64,000 nucleotides of DNA from Sandaracinaceae bacterium. GTDB lineage: Bacteria > Myxococcota_A > Polyangia > Polyangiales > Houyiibacteriaceae. Below the pieces are notes generated by a model. That model searched no databases and was not told the origin of the DNA. It saw only the letters and a program-made list of their open reading frames with translations. Position numbers and translations under genes: made by a program. Below are positions 29,453 to 44,591 of the stretch, piece after piece; the stretch's first letter is position 1, and the number at the start of each line of letters is the position of its first letter. The stretch spans positions 62,001 to 126,000 of the forward strand of contig JACKEJ010000010.1 in the NCBI GenBank assembly GCA_020633055.1. Reading direction: 5' to 3'.

Positions 29453-31495
29453 ATGTCCGATTTTTCACGCACATACGAGGTCTATCGCGCGCGCATGCAA
29501 GCGCTCGGAAAGATCGTGGCCAAGGCCGAGCAGCAGTTCAAGGCACTCGATATGTCGGCATGGGCGGACATTGCGTCAGCTGTGCAGGGCAGACTGGAGT
29601 CTGACCGCTTCAAGGTAATTGTGGTCGGCGAGTTCAAGCGCGGGAAGAGCACGTTCATCAATGCGCTCCTCACGGAGGAGGTGCTTCCAGCGTTCGCGAC
29701 ACCGTGCACCGCCGTCATCAATGAGGTCAAGTGGGGCCCGGAGAAGCGTGCTGTCTTGCATTTTCGAAACCCGCTTCCCGGGCACCTGCCTCCGCTCCCT
29801 GAACGTGCGCGGGAGCATATCGCGAGCTTCGCCGATGGAACGGTCGGTCCGATGGAAGTCGAAATCGACGAGCTCGAAGAGTATGTGGTCATCCCGGAGG
29901 ACGCCAACGACCAGGCCCAGGCGGTCGCCGAGTCGCCCTACGAGAAAGCCGAGATCTACTGGCCGATTCAGCTTTGCCAGAACGGAGTCGAGATCATCGA
30001 TTCCCCGGGGTTGAACGAACACGGGACGCGGACGAAGGTCACCCTGGACTACATGAACCAGGTGGACGCGGTGTTGTTCGTGATGTCGTGTCAGGCCCTC
30101 GCCAGCCAGTCCGAGTTGAAGGAGATTCAGAGGAGCATCCGGGGGGCAGGGCACGAGCACATCTTCTTCATCGCGAATCGCTTCGACGAGATCCGACCGC
30201 GCGAGCGTGACCGACTCGTTTCCTACGGCAAAAAGGTGCTGACTCCGCTCACGGCGATGGGGTCCGATGGCGTCTATTTTCTGTCGGCCCTCGACGCCCT
30301 CGATGGTCGCCTCAACGGTGACGATGCACGGGTGGAGCGCTCGGGCATCGATCCTCTGGAGGCTGGATTGGCTCGCTTCCTCACGAAGAATCGCGGGTCG
30401 CTCAAGCTGTTGGCGCCTGCGCAGGAGATCCTGAAGGGCGTCCGGGAAGCTCGCGCAGAGGTCATCCCAGAACGCCGCGGCATGCTCGACACGAGCGAGC
30501 AGGAACTCAGGTCTCGCTACGAGAAGGAGAGGCCGGCATTCGAGGCGGCCGATCGTCGTCGCCAGCAGATTGTCGGAAAGGCCGACCAGGTCAGGGACCG
30601 GCTACGCAAGGAAGTCGAGCGAGTGGCCTCGGCCTACTTCAGAGCGCTGGCCGACAAGATTCCTCGATGGGCCGAGGAGCTCGAACTAGAGACTTCATTC
30701 TCGGTGATGACGCTCAGTCCCAAAGCGAAACTAGAAGAGATGACAGCGGAGGTTCTCGCTGGTCTACAGAGCCAGATAGAAGAGGATTTCAAGACTTGGC
30801 AGGAGACTGAGCTCAAGCCGATCGTGGAAGACCGATTGCAGCACATGAACGACTCATTGTCGGCGGACATTGGCGTTCTTCTCAGCGACCTGAGTAGCCT
30901 GTCGGAGAGGTTGAGTGGAACCTCGAAGGGTCTGGAAGAGTCGCCTGACGTCTCGCCGATGGAGCGAGTGTTGGCTGCTGCCGGCGGATTTTTGATCGCG
31001 GGCGTAGGGGCGGGATTGGTCGGCGGGACCCTCGGCTTCAAAGAAATGATGAAGAGCCTTGGCCCGCAGATTGCGCTGATCGCCGGGATGTTCGCCTTGG
31101 GGCTCACGAACCCCATCACGATGATTCCCGTCCTGGTGGCAGGCGGCGTGCTGCAGGGAGTGCTCAAGGGAGGTCAGATCACCGACAAGGTAAAGAGCAA
31201 GATCGCCGAGCAGCTCGCCGGCGACATGCGCGAGAAGGCGGACGAGCGTTCGAGAGCAATCGCTGACGATGTCTACGAGCAGACAGGAGCGCTGCGCGAT
31301 GGAATCGAGGCTGGAATGGCTGTGGAGGTTCAGAAGATCCGCGAGCAGGTGGAATGCATCCTGGAAGAGCTTCGCGAGGGGCGAGAGCAGGCCACGCAGA
31401 AGCGGGCGGAGCTCGACGCGTCCCTGAAGGTGCTCGGTGCTCTCGAGGGCGAGATCGACGACCTCGTGATGGGATTGGTCAACGAGGTGGTGTGA
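29453..31495 (+). CDS. Dynamin-like GTPase 3
   Basis: 680 residues, starting 4 bp after GTPase 2. G1 GEFKRGKST (about 59-67), G3 DSPG near 182 and G4 NRFD near 242; the Ser in G3 and Asn-Arg-Phe-Asp in G4 are variants seen in bacterial dynamins. Long coiled coils flank a strongly hydrophobic region at about 505-572 (for example FLIAGVGAGLVGG and NPITMIPVLVAGG), longer than in the other two. Last gene of the run; no stem-loop was noted after it, and 161 bp separate it from the BREX block. Confidence 0.85.
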   Translation: MSDFSRTYEVYRARMQALGKIVAKAEQQFKALDMSAWADIASAVQGRLESDRFKVIVVGEFKRGKSTFINALLTEEVLPAFATPCTAVINEVKWGPEKRAVLHFRNPLPGHLPPLPERAREHIASFADGTVGPMEVEIDELEEYVVIPEDANDQAQAVAESPYEKAEIYWPIQLCQNGVEIIDSPGLNEHGTRTKVTLDYMNQVDAVLFVMSCQALASQSELKEIQRSIRGAGHEHIFFIANRFDEIRPRERDRLVSYGKKVLTPLTAMGSDGVYFLSALDALDGRLNGDDARVERSGIDPLEAGLARFLTKNRGSLKLLAPAQEILKGVREARAEVIPERRGMLDTSEQELRSRYEKERPAFEAADRRRQQIVGKADQVRDRLRKEVERVASAYFRALADKIPRWAEELELETSFSVMTLSPKAKLEEMTAEVLAGLQSQIEEDFKTWQETELKPIVEDRLQHMNDSLSADIGVLLSDLSSLSERLSGTSKGLEESPDVSPMERVLAAAGGFLIAGVGAGLVGGTLGFKEMMKSLGPQIALIAGMFALGLTNPITMIPVLVAGGVLQGVLKGGQITDKVKSKIAEQLAGDMREKADERSRAIADDVYEQTGALRDGIEAGMAVEVQKIREQVECILEELREGREQATQKRAELDASLKVLGALEGEIDDLVMGLVNEVV

Positions 31496-31656
31496 ACCGA
31501 CAACGGGTAGTTCGTCGACCCCGTCACTGCTCATGCTTTCAGTCGGTCACAATCACACCGCCGGATGGCCTCTCGGGGCCTGGTAGCGTGAACGAACTCA
31601 CGATTCCTGCCTTCACCCCACCCTCGTCTGGTATTCTCTGCTCCCCCGGGAGGCTC

Positions 31657-32358
31657 ATGAACACCCACGCCTACTATCAAGCGGCTCTGGCCGGATTGCG
31701 TCATGTCGAAGCTCGTCGCCCCACGGGACGGCGCTTCGGAGCGGACGCGGACGCTCGCTGGGCGCGCCTCGCGGGTGATCTGACGACGGCGGAGCGGCTG
31801 GACCTGCTCATCCGCGACGCGGACGCGCAGTGGCCGGGGGCGTTCGGCGCTCGGACGGTGTTCGCGCTGGACGGCGTGGCAGAGGACGAGGCGTTCGGTC
31901 CGGAGTGGGAGTCGCTGGACGCAGTGGACGCGAACGAGCTCTGGCGAACACCCACAGACGCCGCGGTGGAGTCCAGCGCGGAGCGGTCGCTCGCAGCGGC
32001 GGCCTCGGCGTGGCGGCTGAGGCCGGCCGTGGACGCGGTCCACGCGGAGCACTTCACGGGGCCAGTGGATCCGGCGCATCGTCTCCTGGTGGTCGGCCCG
32101 AGCGCGGTGGCGGCGACGGTTCGCGCGTTCGCCGCGGGCTCGGATCTCGACTTCGGAGAGCAAGTGGTGGTGGTCGCCACGCCGCCGGCGCATCGGCAAG
32201 TCGCGGCGCTGGCGAGCGCGCTGCTCAACGCGCCTCGCGGGACGGCGCTCCGCCTCGCGACCGACAAGACCCCGCTGAAGCGCGCCCATCGGCTCGTCGC
32301 CTCCACTGACGCTGCGCCCGAGGACCTCGCCACCGCCCGCGCGCTGACCGAGGCCTGA
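31657..32358 (+). CDS. Unknown protein heading the BREX type 2 locus
   Basis: 233 residues with GGGAGG ahead of the ATG. Rich in Ala/Arg, mainly helical at the N-terminus; the second half has an alternating strand-helix pattern (HRLLVVGPSAVAATVRAF, then EQVVVVATPP) suggestive of a Rossmann-like fold. I do not recognise the family. It ends 3 bp before pglW, so it is in the same transcript and is likely part of, or a regulator of, the system. Confidence 0.65.
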   Translation: MNTHAYYQAALAGLRHVEARRPTGRRFGADADARWARLAGDLTTAERLDLLIRDADAQWPGAFGARTVFALDGVAEDEAFGPEWESLDAVDANELWRTPTDAAVESSAERSLAAAASAWRLRPAVDAVHAEHFTGPVDPAHRLLVVGPSAVAATVRAFAAGSDLDFGEQVVVVATPPAHRQVAALASALLNAPRGTALRLATDKTPLKRAHRLVASTDAAPEDLATARALTEA

Positions 32359-32361
32359 ACG

Positions 32362-37190
<4,829 letters not shown>

Positions 37191-37191
<1 letters not shown>

Positions 37192-40100
37192 TGGCCGCCA
37201 AGAAGAAGACGCCCCAAGCCGCGACCAAGACCGCGACCAAGACCGCGACCAAGCGCGGCTCCAAGAAGAAGCAGGGCCTCGCGGACCTCCCTGCGCAGGC
37301 CGATCCGCGCGCCCCACTGGACGCCGCGCTCCTGCTCACCTCCGCCCGCGGCGTCCTCGCCATATTGGAGAAGGACCTCGAGGCCCGCATCGAGCACTCC
37401 CCCGCCGTCACCCGTGCGCTGAAAGCCCAGCACGCCCACGAGAAGGCTGACGAGCGCACCGCCGACGCTTTCCCCCAGTGGCGCGACGCCTTCGTCGAGC
37501 AGGTCGCCGCCGCCTGGCTCCTCAGCTGCGTCTTCGTCCGCGTCCTCGAAGACCGCGGCCTCCTCGGCCAGCATCGCCTCGCTGGCCCCGGCGCCGCCGA
37601 CAGCCAGCGCACCTTCTTCGAGATGGCCCCCTCGCTCACCGAGCGGGACTACCTCCTCCTTGTCTTCCGCGAGCTCTCCCGCCTCCCCGCCGCCGCCGGT
37701 CTCTTCGACGCTCAGCACAACCCCGTCTGGAAGCTCGCCCCCAGCGCCGAGGGCGCCAAGGCCCTGCTCCAGCTCTTCCGCACCCCCCACGCGGATGCGC
37801 CCGCGCTCCGCTTCGGCCAGGACGACACCCGCTTCCTCGGCGACCTCTACCAGGACCTCAACGAGAACGTCCGCAAGCGCTTCGCGCTCCTGCAAACGCC
37901 GGACTTCGTGGAGTCCTTCATCCTCGACCAGACCCTCGACCCCGCCATCCAGAAGTTCGGCCTCGACCAGACCGACCTCATCGACCCCACCTGCGGCAGC
38001 GGTCACTTCTTGTTGGGCGCCTTCGAGCGCGTCTACGACGCGCGCTTGCGCGAAGAGCCCGGCCTGGCGCCCCGCGAGGCCGCCCGCCGCGCGCTCGACC
38101 AGGTCTACGGCGCCGACATCAACCCCTACGCCGTCGCCGTCGCCCGCTTCCGGCTCACGCTCGCGTTCCTCGACAAGGCCGGCTTCGCACGGCTGGCGGA
38201 TGCGCCTGCGCTCCCAATCCACGTCGTCGTCGCCGACTCGCTGCTCCACAACCCCCAGCACGAGCAGCTCACCTTCGGCGGCCAGGACGGACAGTCCGCC
38301 GCCGACTGGGAGGGGAAGCTCTACGCGCTCGAGGACGAGGCCGCGGCGCGAGCGGTGCTCGGGCGGCGCTTCGCGGCGGTGGTGGGGAACCCGCCGTACA
38401 TCTCGACGAAGGACAAGGTTCTCAGGGATCGCTACCGCGCCAGCTATCGAACCGCTGCCGGGAAATACACGCTCGCGGTTCCGCTCACTGAACGCTTCTT
38501 TCAGCTTGGCAGGGCGGGAGCTCGGGTGGGAATGATCACCGCCAATTCGTTCATGAAGCGCGAATTCGGAAAGACACTCATCGAGGACTACCTTCCCACC
38601 GTCAACCTCGACCTCATCGTCAACACTTCGGGTGCGTACATCCCCGGGCACGGCACGCCCACGGTGCTGCTCTTCGGATCCTCCGAGGAGCCGTGCGGCG
38701 ACGAAGTGCTCGCCGTGCTCGCCAAGCGTGGCGAACCCAAGACTCCGGACGACCCTGCGCGCGGCGAGGTCTGGTCCAGCATCGCGGATCACTACCGCGA
38801 GGTCGGGTTCGAGAACGATTACGTCAGTATCGCGGAGGTCACACGCAGTGATCTCCGAGTACATCCGTGGAGCCTAGCGGGTGGCGGCGCCGAGGACCTC
38901 AAGTCACTGATCGAGGACCGTGGCGCCCGGACACTTGCGGACGTCATTGACACCATTGGAGTCATGTGTGTCCCGGGCACGGACGAGGTTCTGACGGCTT
39001 CAACGAGCAACACGTTTCGCAGGAATGGGTTTGCTGAGGAGGCCTGGCGTCCGTTCGTTACCGGCGAGATGATTCGTGATTGGTCGCTGGCCAGTGGCGC
39101 ATGCGTATACGCGCATGGCGAGAGTGGAGAGTATCGCGAAATTCCGTCCGCTGAGCGGTACCTATGGCCGTATCGCTCCACTCTTGAGAACTACATATTC
39201 TTTGGAAAGACCAAGTCTCAACGAGGACTTGACTGGCGGGAGATGGGAACCGTAGTCAAGGACAAGCTCAAGACCCCCCTCAGCATCACCTTCGCCTTCG
39301 TCGCCACCCACAACCACTTCGTCCTCGACCGCGGCGGCAAAGTCTTCAACCGCTCCGCCCCGATCATCAAGCTCCCCGAAACCGCCACCGAGGACGACCA
39401 CCTCGCCCTCCTCGCCTACCTCAACAGCTCCACTGCGTGCTTCTGGATGAAGCAGGTGTTCTACCCGAAGGGCGGCGACCAGATGGGTGATGGTGGGCGA
39501 CTCTCGAAGACGTCGTGGGAAGATCGCTACGAGTTCGCCGGAACTGGCTTGAAAGGACTCCCGCTTCCCGAACTCGACGGCCTTCTCCCCTATGCACGAA
39601 AGCTCGATTCGCTAGCGAATGAACGCCAGGCGCTTTCGCCAGCGCGGCTCATCGAGACGACAGATGCGGCGGTGCTCGCGCAGCGGATTGAGGATGCGCA
39701 ACTCCGTTCCAACCGCCTGTTCTTCGAGATGGTCGCGCTCCAGGAGGAACTCGACTGGATGGTCTACAGGCTCTTCGGACTCGGGACGCAAGAGCTAGCG
39801 GGAGTGCTCCACGCGGGCGAACTTGCTCCGGGGCAGAGACCCTTCGAGCGGAGCGTCTGGAAAGCAACGGGTGGCGAGGGTCCCGATGCCGTCTGGTTCA
39901 CTCGAAGCGGATACGAGCCACCGACCGGGAAGCCAACCGCAATCGAGGCAGCCCGACAGGCCGCCACCGACGCCTCACGCAACCTCGGATTGATCGAAAG
40001 CCTCGACTGCAAGCGTCGTTGGACGCTCACCGATCACGACGCCGCGTTGCGAAGCGCTGCCAGCGCTCACTTCGCAAGTCGCCTGGAAGGCATGTTCGAA

Positions 40101-40808
40101 TCGCCGCTCGTGACGAGCGAGGCATCGCTGTTGCAGCAGCTCCTAGACGACGCCAAGAGCACGGCGCTGGCGGCGATGATCTTCGAAAGCGCGGATGCCC
40201 TTCGCTCACAGGCCGGCCTCCTGGCCGACGACACCATCCCCTACCTCGCCGCCCTCCGCTTCACCCCCGCCGGCCTCGAGAAGCACGCCCAGTGGCAGCA
40301 CACCTGGGACCTCCAGCGCCGCGAGGACGCCGGCGAGAAGCTCGCCGAGCCTATCCCCGTGCCGCCGAAGTACGACCAGAAGGACTACCGCGACGGTCGC
40401 TTCTGGTCGCTCCGCGGCAAGCTGGACGTGCCCAAGGAGCGCTTCATCAGCTACCCCGGCTGCGAGTCCGACGAGGACGGCGAGCCCGTCTACGGCTGGG
40501 CCGGCTGGGACCACCTAGAGCGCGCCCAGGCGCTCGTCGCGCTCTACAACGACCGCAAGGACCGCGAGGGCTGGACCACCGAGCGCCTCCTGCCGATGCT
40601 CGTCGGGCTCCAGGAGCTCATCCCCTGGCTCCTCCAATGGCACAACGAGCCCTCCGCCGAGTTCGACGGACTCCGCATGGGCCAGACCTACGCCGACTTC
40701 CTCGACAGCGAGCGCCGCAACCACGGCGTCACCCCCGAGCAGCTCGCCGCATTCCGCCCCGAGGACCACCCCGAGGTCTTTGGCGGGAAGAAGAAACGCA
40801 CGAAGTAA
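37191..40808 (+). CDS. pglX: BREX type 2 adenine-specific DNA methyltransferase PglX
   Basis: 1205 residues. A Lys/Thr-rich start is followed by helical N-terminal domain and an N6-adenine methyltransferase core: motif I DPTCGSGHFLLGAF near 264 and motif IV NPPYIS near 400. The last ~700 residues include the target-recognition part. PglX marks host DNA so that the BREX system spares it. Base and codon use change several times inside the gene: about 38.4-39.26 kb and 39.43-40.2 kb are less C-ending than the flanks, as if recognition segments had been exchanged. The start overlaps the pglW stop. Confidence 0.88.
37221..37253 (+). repeat. 12-bp tandem repeat at the start of pglX
   Basis: GCGACCAAGACC repeated 2.75 times, encoding Ala-Thr-Lys-Thr units in a Lys-rich N-terminal tail. 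Unit length is a multiple of three, so copy changes would not shift the frame. Confidence 0.6.
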
Positions 40809-40835
40809 CCGGCCGCCGCACCGCGTCTCCGAATC

Positions 40836-43800
40836 ATGGCATCACCCTCCACCATCTCTCCCCGCGTCCGTGACCTGCTCGACCTCCCCGAGCGCGTCCG
40901 CAAGGGCGACTTCGTCCTCAAGCTGAACGAGGGCCTGACCCGGCCGGAAGAGACGGCCGGCACCTTCGTGGCCACGCCGCCTCTCGTCGACGCGTTCGAT
41001 CGCGCGCTCGGCCTGGTGGGCAGCGCGCTCCGCGACGGCAAGAGCCAGGCGGCCTACCTCCACGGCAGCTTCGGTAGCGGTAAGTCGCACTTCATGGCCG
41101 TGCTCAGCCTGCTGCTGGAGGCGCACGAGGCGGCGTGGAAGAAGCCAGAGCTCCACGCGCTCCGCGAGAAGCACGGCTTCGTCGGCAAGACCAAGCTGCT
41201 CCAGCTCCGCTTTCACATGATCGGCAAGGAGAGCCTCGAGTCCGCCGTCTTCCGCGGCTACCTCGAGGCGATGGACGAGCGGCATCCGGGCGAGGTGCTC
41301 CCCGGCGTGTTCGCGGACGAGGCGCTCTTCGACGACGCGGCCAAGTTCCTGGACGAGCTGGGCGACGAGACCTTCTTCGAGCCGATGAACGCGAAGAGCG
41401 GCGGCCAGACAGGCAACAAATCGGGCGGCAAGACGGGCGGGCGGCTCGGGAAGTTCGCGGAGAGCAAGCGCTGGACGCGGGAGCGCTTCGAGGCGTGCCG
41501 ACGCTCGCTCGTGCCGAGCGAACGGGCGGAGCTCTTCACGGCGCTGGTGGAGACGCGCTTCCCCTCCTACCGCGACCAGAACCAGTTCGTGGACATCGAC
41601 GACGGCCTGGCCGAGCTCGCGCGCCACGCGAAGGGCCTGGGCTACGACGGCATCGTCCTCTTCCTGGACGAGCTCATCTTGTGGCTGGCCCACAAGGCGA
41701 GCGACAGCCAATGGCTGCACAACGAGGTGCAGAAAATGGTGAAGCTCGTGGAGGCGCAGGCCGCGCACCGCGAGGTGCCCATCGTGAGCTTCATCGCGCG
41801 GCAGCGGAACCTGGCGGACATGGTCGGCGAGGAATACGCGGGCGACGAGCAAGCCCGCCTCGCGCACTCGCTCGAGTATTGGGAGGGGCGCTTCGACAAG
41901 ATCGTCCTCGAGGACCGCAACCTCCCCGCCGTGGTGGAGAAGCGCGTCGTGAAGCCCAAGGACGACGGCGCGCGGGCTCAGCTCGACAAGGCCTTCGAGT
42001 CCATGAAGCGCGGCGCCACCGGTGGCTCGTGGGAGACCATGCTGGGCGGGCTCGACGGCGCGGCCTTCCGCCAGCTGTACCCCTTCAGCCCGGCCCTGGT
42101 GGACGCGCTCGTCGCGCTCAGCAACTCGCTCCAGCGCTCGCGCACGGCCATCCGGCTCTTGAACGAGCTCCTGGTGGACCACGTGGAGGACCTCCGCGTG
42201 GGCGAGGTGGTGCGCGTCGGCGACCTCTTCGACGTGCTCGCCGGGGGCGAAGATGCGGCGGACGGCGTGATGCGCGCGCGCTTTCAGAGCGCGAAGCGGC
42301 TCTACAAGGAAGACCTGCTCCCCGTCATCCAGGCCACGAACCAGACCGCCACGCCCGAGAAATGCCAGCGCCTCCGCCCGGACGCGGTGGTGGCCATCGG
42401 CTGCTCCAACTGCCCGGAGCGGAGCTGTCGGCACGACAACCGCATCATCAAGACGCTGCTCATCGCCGCGCTCGTCCCGGGCGTGGACGTGCTGAAGAAC
42501 ATGACGGTGAGCCGCCTGGTGCAGCTCAACCACGGCTCCCTCAAGACCCCCATCCCCGGCAACGAGGTGGCCACCAGCGCCAAGCGCCTGCGCGACTGGG
42601 CGAGTCAGGTGGGTCAGCTGCAGATCGGCGAGCAGAGCGACCCCACGGTGAGCCTCCGCCTCGAGGGCGTCTCGGTGGGCCCCATCCTGCAATCGGCGCG
42701 CGACAAGGACTCGCACGGCGCGCGGCAGCTGGCGCTGCGGAACATGCTCTTCGAGGCGATGGGCCTCGAGTCCCCGAACGACTCCAAGACGGAGAAGGCG
42801 CTCACCTGGCGCGGCACGAACCGTCGCGGCCTGGTGCGCTTCGCGAACGTGCGGCGACTCACCAGCAGCACGCTCGAGTGCGCGACGGAGGACGACTTCC
42901 AGGTCATCGTGGACTACCCCTTCGACGACTCGGGGCACGGCCCGAGCGACGACCAGGACGTCCTCGAGGCGTTCATGGCCCAGGGCAAGGGCACGTGGAC
43001 GCTGGTCTGGCTGCCGAGCTTCTTCTCCCAGGAGGTGAACGAGCTGCTCGGCGAGGTGGTGGTGCTGGAGCACATCCTCTCGTCCACCGAGACCAAGAAG
43101 CGCTACCTCGGGAGCCTGGGCGTGGAGGATCGCGCGCGCGCGGAGCTGGACCTCGAGAGCCTGAAGGCGCAGAAGCGGAACCGGCTGCGGCAGTCCATCG
43201 AGCAGGCCTACGGCATGCGCGCGGACCGGGCGGAGGACCTGGACAGCGGGCGCCTGGTGGACAAGCCGCTCGTGGTGCTCAAGCCAGGGGCGACGGTGCA
43301 GATGTCGCTCGCGCCCAACCTCGGCGAGGCGCTGGACAGCTTCCTCCCGCAGCTCCTCGAGCAGCGCTACCCGCGGCACCCCGAGCTCGAGGGGAGCTTC
43401 TCTGCGCGCCGCATGGAGGTCTTGCTGGACGCGTTCGGGCGGGTCGTGGACGCGCCGGAGAAGCGCATCGCGGCGGATCGGGATCTCGTGAAGTCCGTCC
43501 GGACCTCGCTGGCGGCGCTCGGCCTCGTGCGCGTGACGGAGGGCGCGGTGCTGCTCATGGAGGACAAGGTGCTCCAGGAGATCGAGCGACGGCGCGCGCA
43601 GGAGGGTGAGGAGCACCCCACCGTGGAGGAGGTGCGCGCGTGGATCGACGGGACGGGCCGCATGGGCCTCCCGCTCGAGATCCTGGACCTCGTGGTGCGC
43701 TGCTACGCACGCTGGTCGGCTCGGACGATGGTGGTCGGCGGGCGGGTCTACACGGCGAGCGCCAAGGGGGTGCTGCCCTCCGACGCGGTGCTGGAGAAGC

Positions 43801-44591
43801 CGCGCCTCCCCGGCGAGGCGGCGTGGAACGCGGCGCTCGGGCTCGTGAGCGTGGTCTTCGGCGAGACCTTCGCGGGCAAGGGGCTCCATGGCGAGAACCT
43901 CGTCCGGTTGGCCGAGCGGTTGCGCGAGCGGCGCGAGCGTGCGCTGGGGCCGGTGGAGGCGCTGCCGGGTGCGCTGCTCGAGCGGCTACGAGGGATGGGC
44001 GTGGATGCGGAAGCGTCCGGCGGGAGCGACGCACCGCCGCGGCTCGTGACGGCGCAGAGCGCCCGCGCGCTGCTGCACGCGTTGGACACGGACGACGCGG
44101 TGGCGCTGGTGGAGGCGCTGGCCGCGTTCCAGCCGGCCACGAGCAGCAAGGCGCTGCGCGACCACCTCACCAGCGCGGCGGCGGTGCTGAAGGTGCTGCA
44201 GGACAACCTGGTCTTCGGCGTCTTCGAGTCACTCGGCGCACGCGCGGACGACGTGCCGGGCGCGGCCGAGCTCTTGGACGACGTGCGGCGCTGCCTGCGG
44301 CAGGACGAGCTGAACGAGCACGCGGCGACCACCCTGCGCAACCTGGCGGAGCGGGCGCAGCTCCTGACCGCGCCCACGGGCCCGGCCAAGCCTGGCGGCG
44401 GCGCGAAGAAGCCGGGGACGAGGGTGGTGGCCTCGCGCACGCTCGACGCGTCCGGCCGAGCGGCCGCGCTGGCCGCGCTGGACGAAGCGGTGGCGGAGCT
44501 CCGCGCGGCCATCGAGTCTGGCGAGGATGTCGTCCTCCACGGCAAGCTCGAGGTCCTCGTGCGAAGTGACGACGACGGAGGGCACGGATGA
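40836..44591 (+). CDS. pglY: BREX type 2 ATPase PglY (DUF6079-type)
   Basis: 1251 residues. P-loop GSFGSGKSHF near 80-88 and Walker B GIVLFLDELILWL near 273 mark a large AAA-type ATPase. A Gly/Lys-rich stretch (SGGQTGNKSGGKTGG, near 190) looks like a flexible insert. A cysteine cluster CSNCPERSC at about 523-531 may bind metal. The C-terminal half is helical. PglY is an essential part of type 2 BREX in known systems. It starts 27 bp after pglX and overlaps pglZ by 4 bp. Confidence 0.85.
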   Translation: MASPSTISPRVRDLLDLPERVRKGDFVLKLNEGLTRPEETAGTFVATPPLVDAFDRALGLVGSALRDGKSQAAYLHGSFGSGKSHFMAVLSLLLEAHEAAWKKPELHALREKHGFVGKTKLLQLRFHMIGKESLESAVFRGYLEAMDERHPGEVLPGVFADEALFDDAAKFLDELGDETFFEPMNAKSGGQTGNKSGGKTGGRLGKFAESKRWTRERFEACRRSLVPSERAELFTALVETRFPSYRDQNQFVDIDDGLAELARHAKGLGYDGIVLFLDELILWLAHKASDSQWLHNEVQKMVKLVEAQAAHREVPIVSFIARQRNLADMVGEEYAGDEQARLAHSLEYWEGRFDKIVLEDRNLPAVVEKRVVKPKDDGARAQLDKAFESMKRGATGGSWETMLGGLDGAAFRQLYPFSPALVDALVALSNSLQRSRTAIRLLNELLVDHVEDLRVGEVVRVGDLFDVLAGGEDAADGVMRARFQSAKRLYKEDLLPVIQATNQTATPEKCQRLRPDAVVAIGCSNCPERSCRHDNRIIKTLLIAALVPGVDVLKNMTVSRLVQLNHGSLKTPIPGNEVATSAKRLRDWASQVGQLQIGEQSDPTVSLRLEGVSVGPILQSARDKDSHGARQLALRNMLFEAMGLESPNDSKTEKALTWRGTNRRGLVRFANVRRLTSSTLECATEDDFQVIVDYPFDDSGHGPSDDQDVLEAFMAQGKGTWTLVWLPSFFSQEVNELLGEVVVLEHILSSTETKKRYLGSLGVEDRARAELDLESLKAQKRNRLRQSIEQAYGMRADRAEDLDSGRLVDKPLVVLKPGATVQMSLAPNLGEALDSFLPQLLEQRYPRHPELEGSFSARRMEVLLDAFGRVVDAPEKRIAADRDLVKSVRTSLAALGLVRVTEGAVLLMEDKVLQEIERRRAQEGEEHPTVEEVRAWIDGTGRMGLPLEILDLVVRCYARWSARTMVVGGRVYTASAKGVLPSDAVLEKPRLPGEAAWNAALGLVSVVFGETFAGKGLHGENLVRLAERLRERRERALGPVEALPGALLERLRGMGVDAEASGGSDAPPRLVTAQSARALLHALDTDDAVALVEALAAFQPATSSKALRDHLTSAAAVLKVLQDNLVFGVFESLGARADDVPGAAELLDDVRRCLRQDELNEHAATTLRNLAERAQLLTAPTGPAKPGGGAKKPGTRVVASRTLDASGRAAALAALDEAVAELRAAIESGEDVVLHGKLEVLVRSDDDGGHG

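Noticed and set aside
31496..31656. A promoter for the BREX operon (TATTCT near 31632)
   Set aside because: No -35 hexamer at proper distance could be found, so it was not listed as a feature.
40842..43889. A 1015-codon open frame antisense to pglY
   Set aside because: Same shadow effect; pglY shows Walker motifs and operon overlap, the antisense frame shows nothing.
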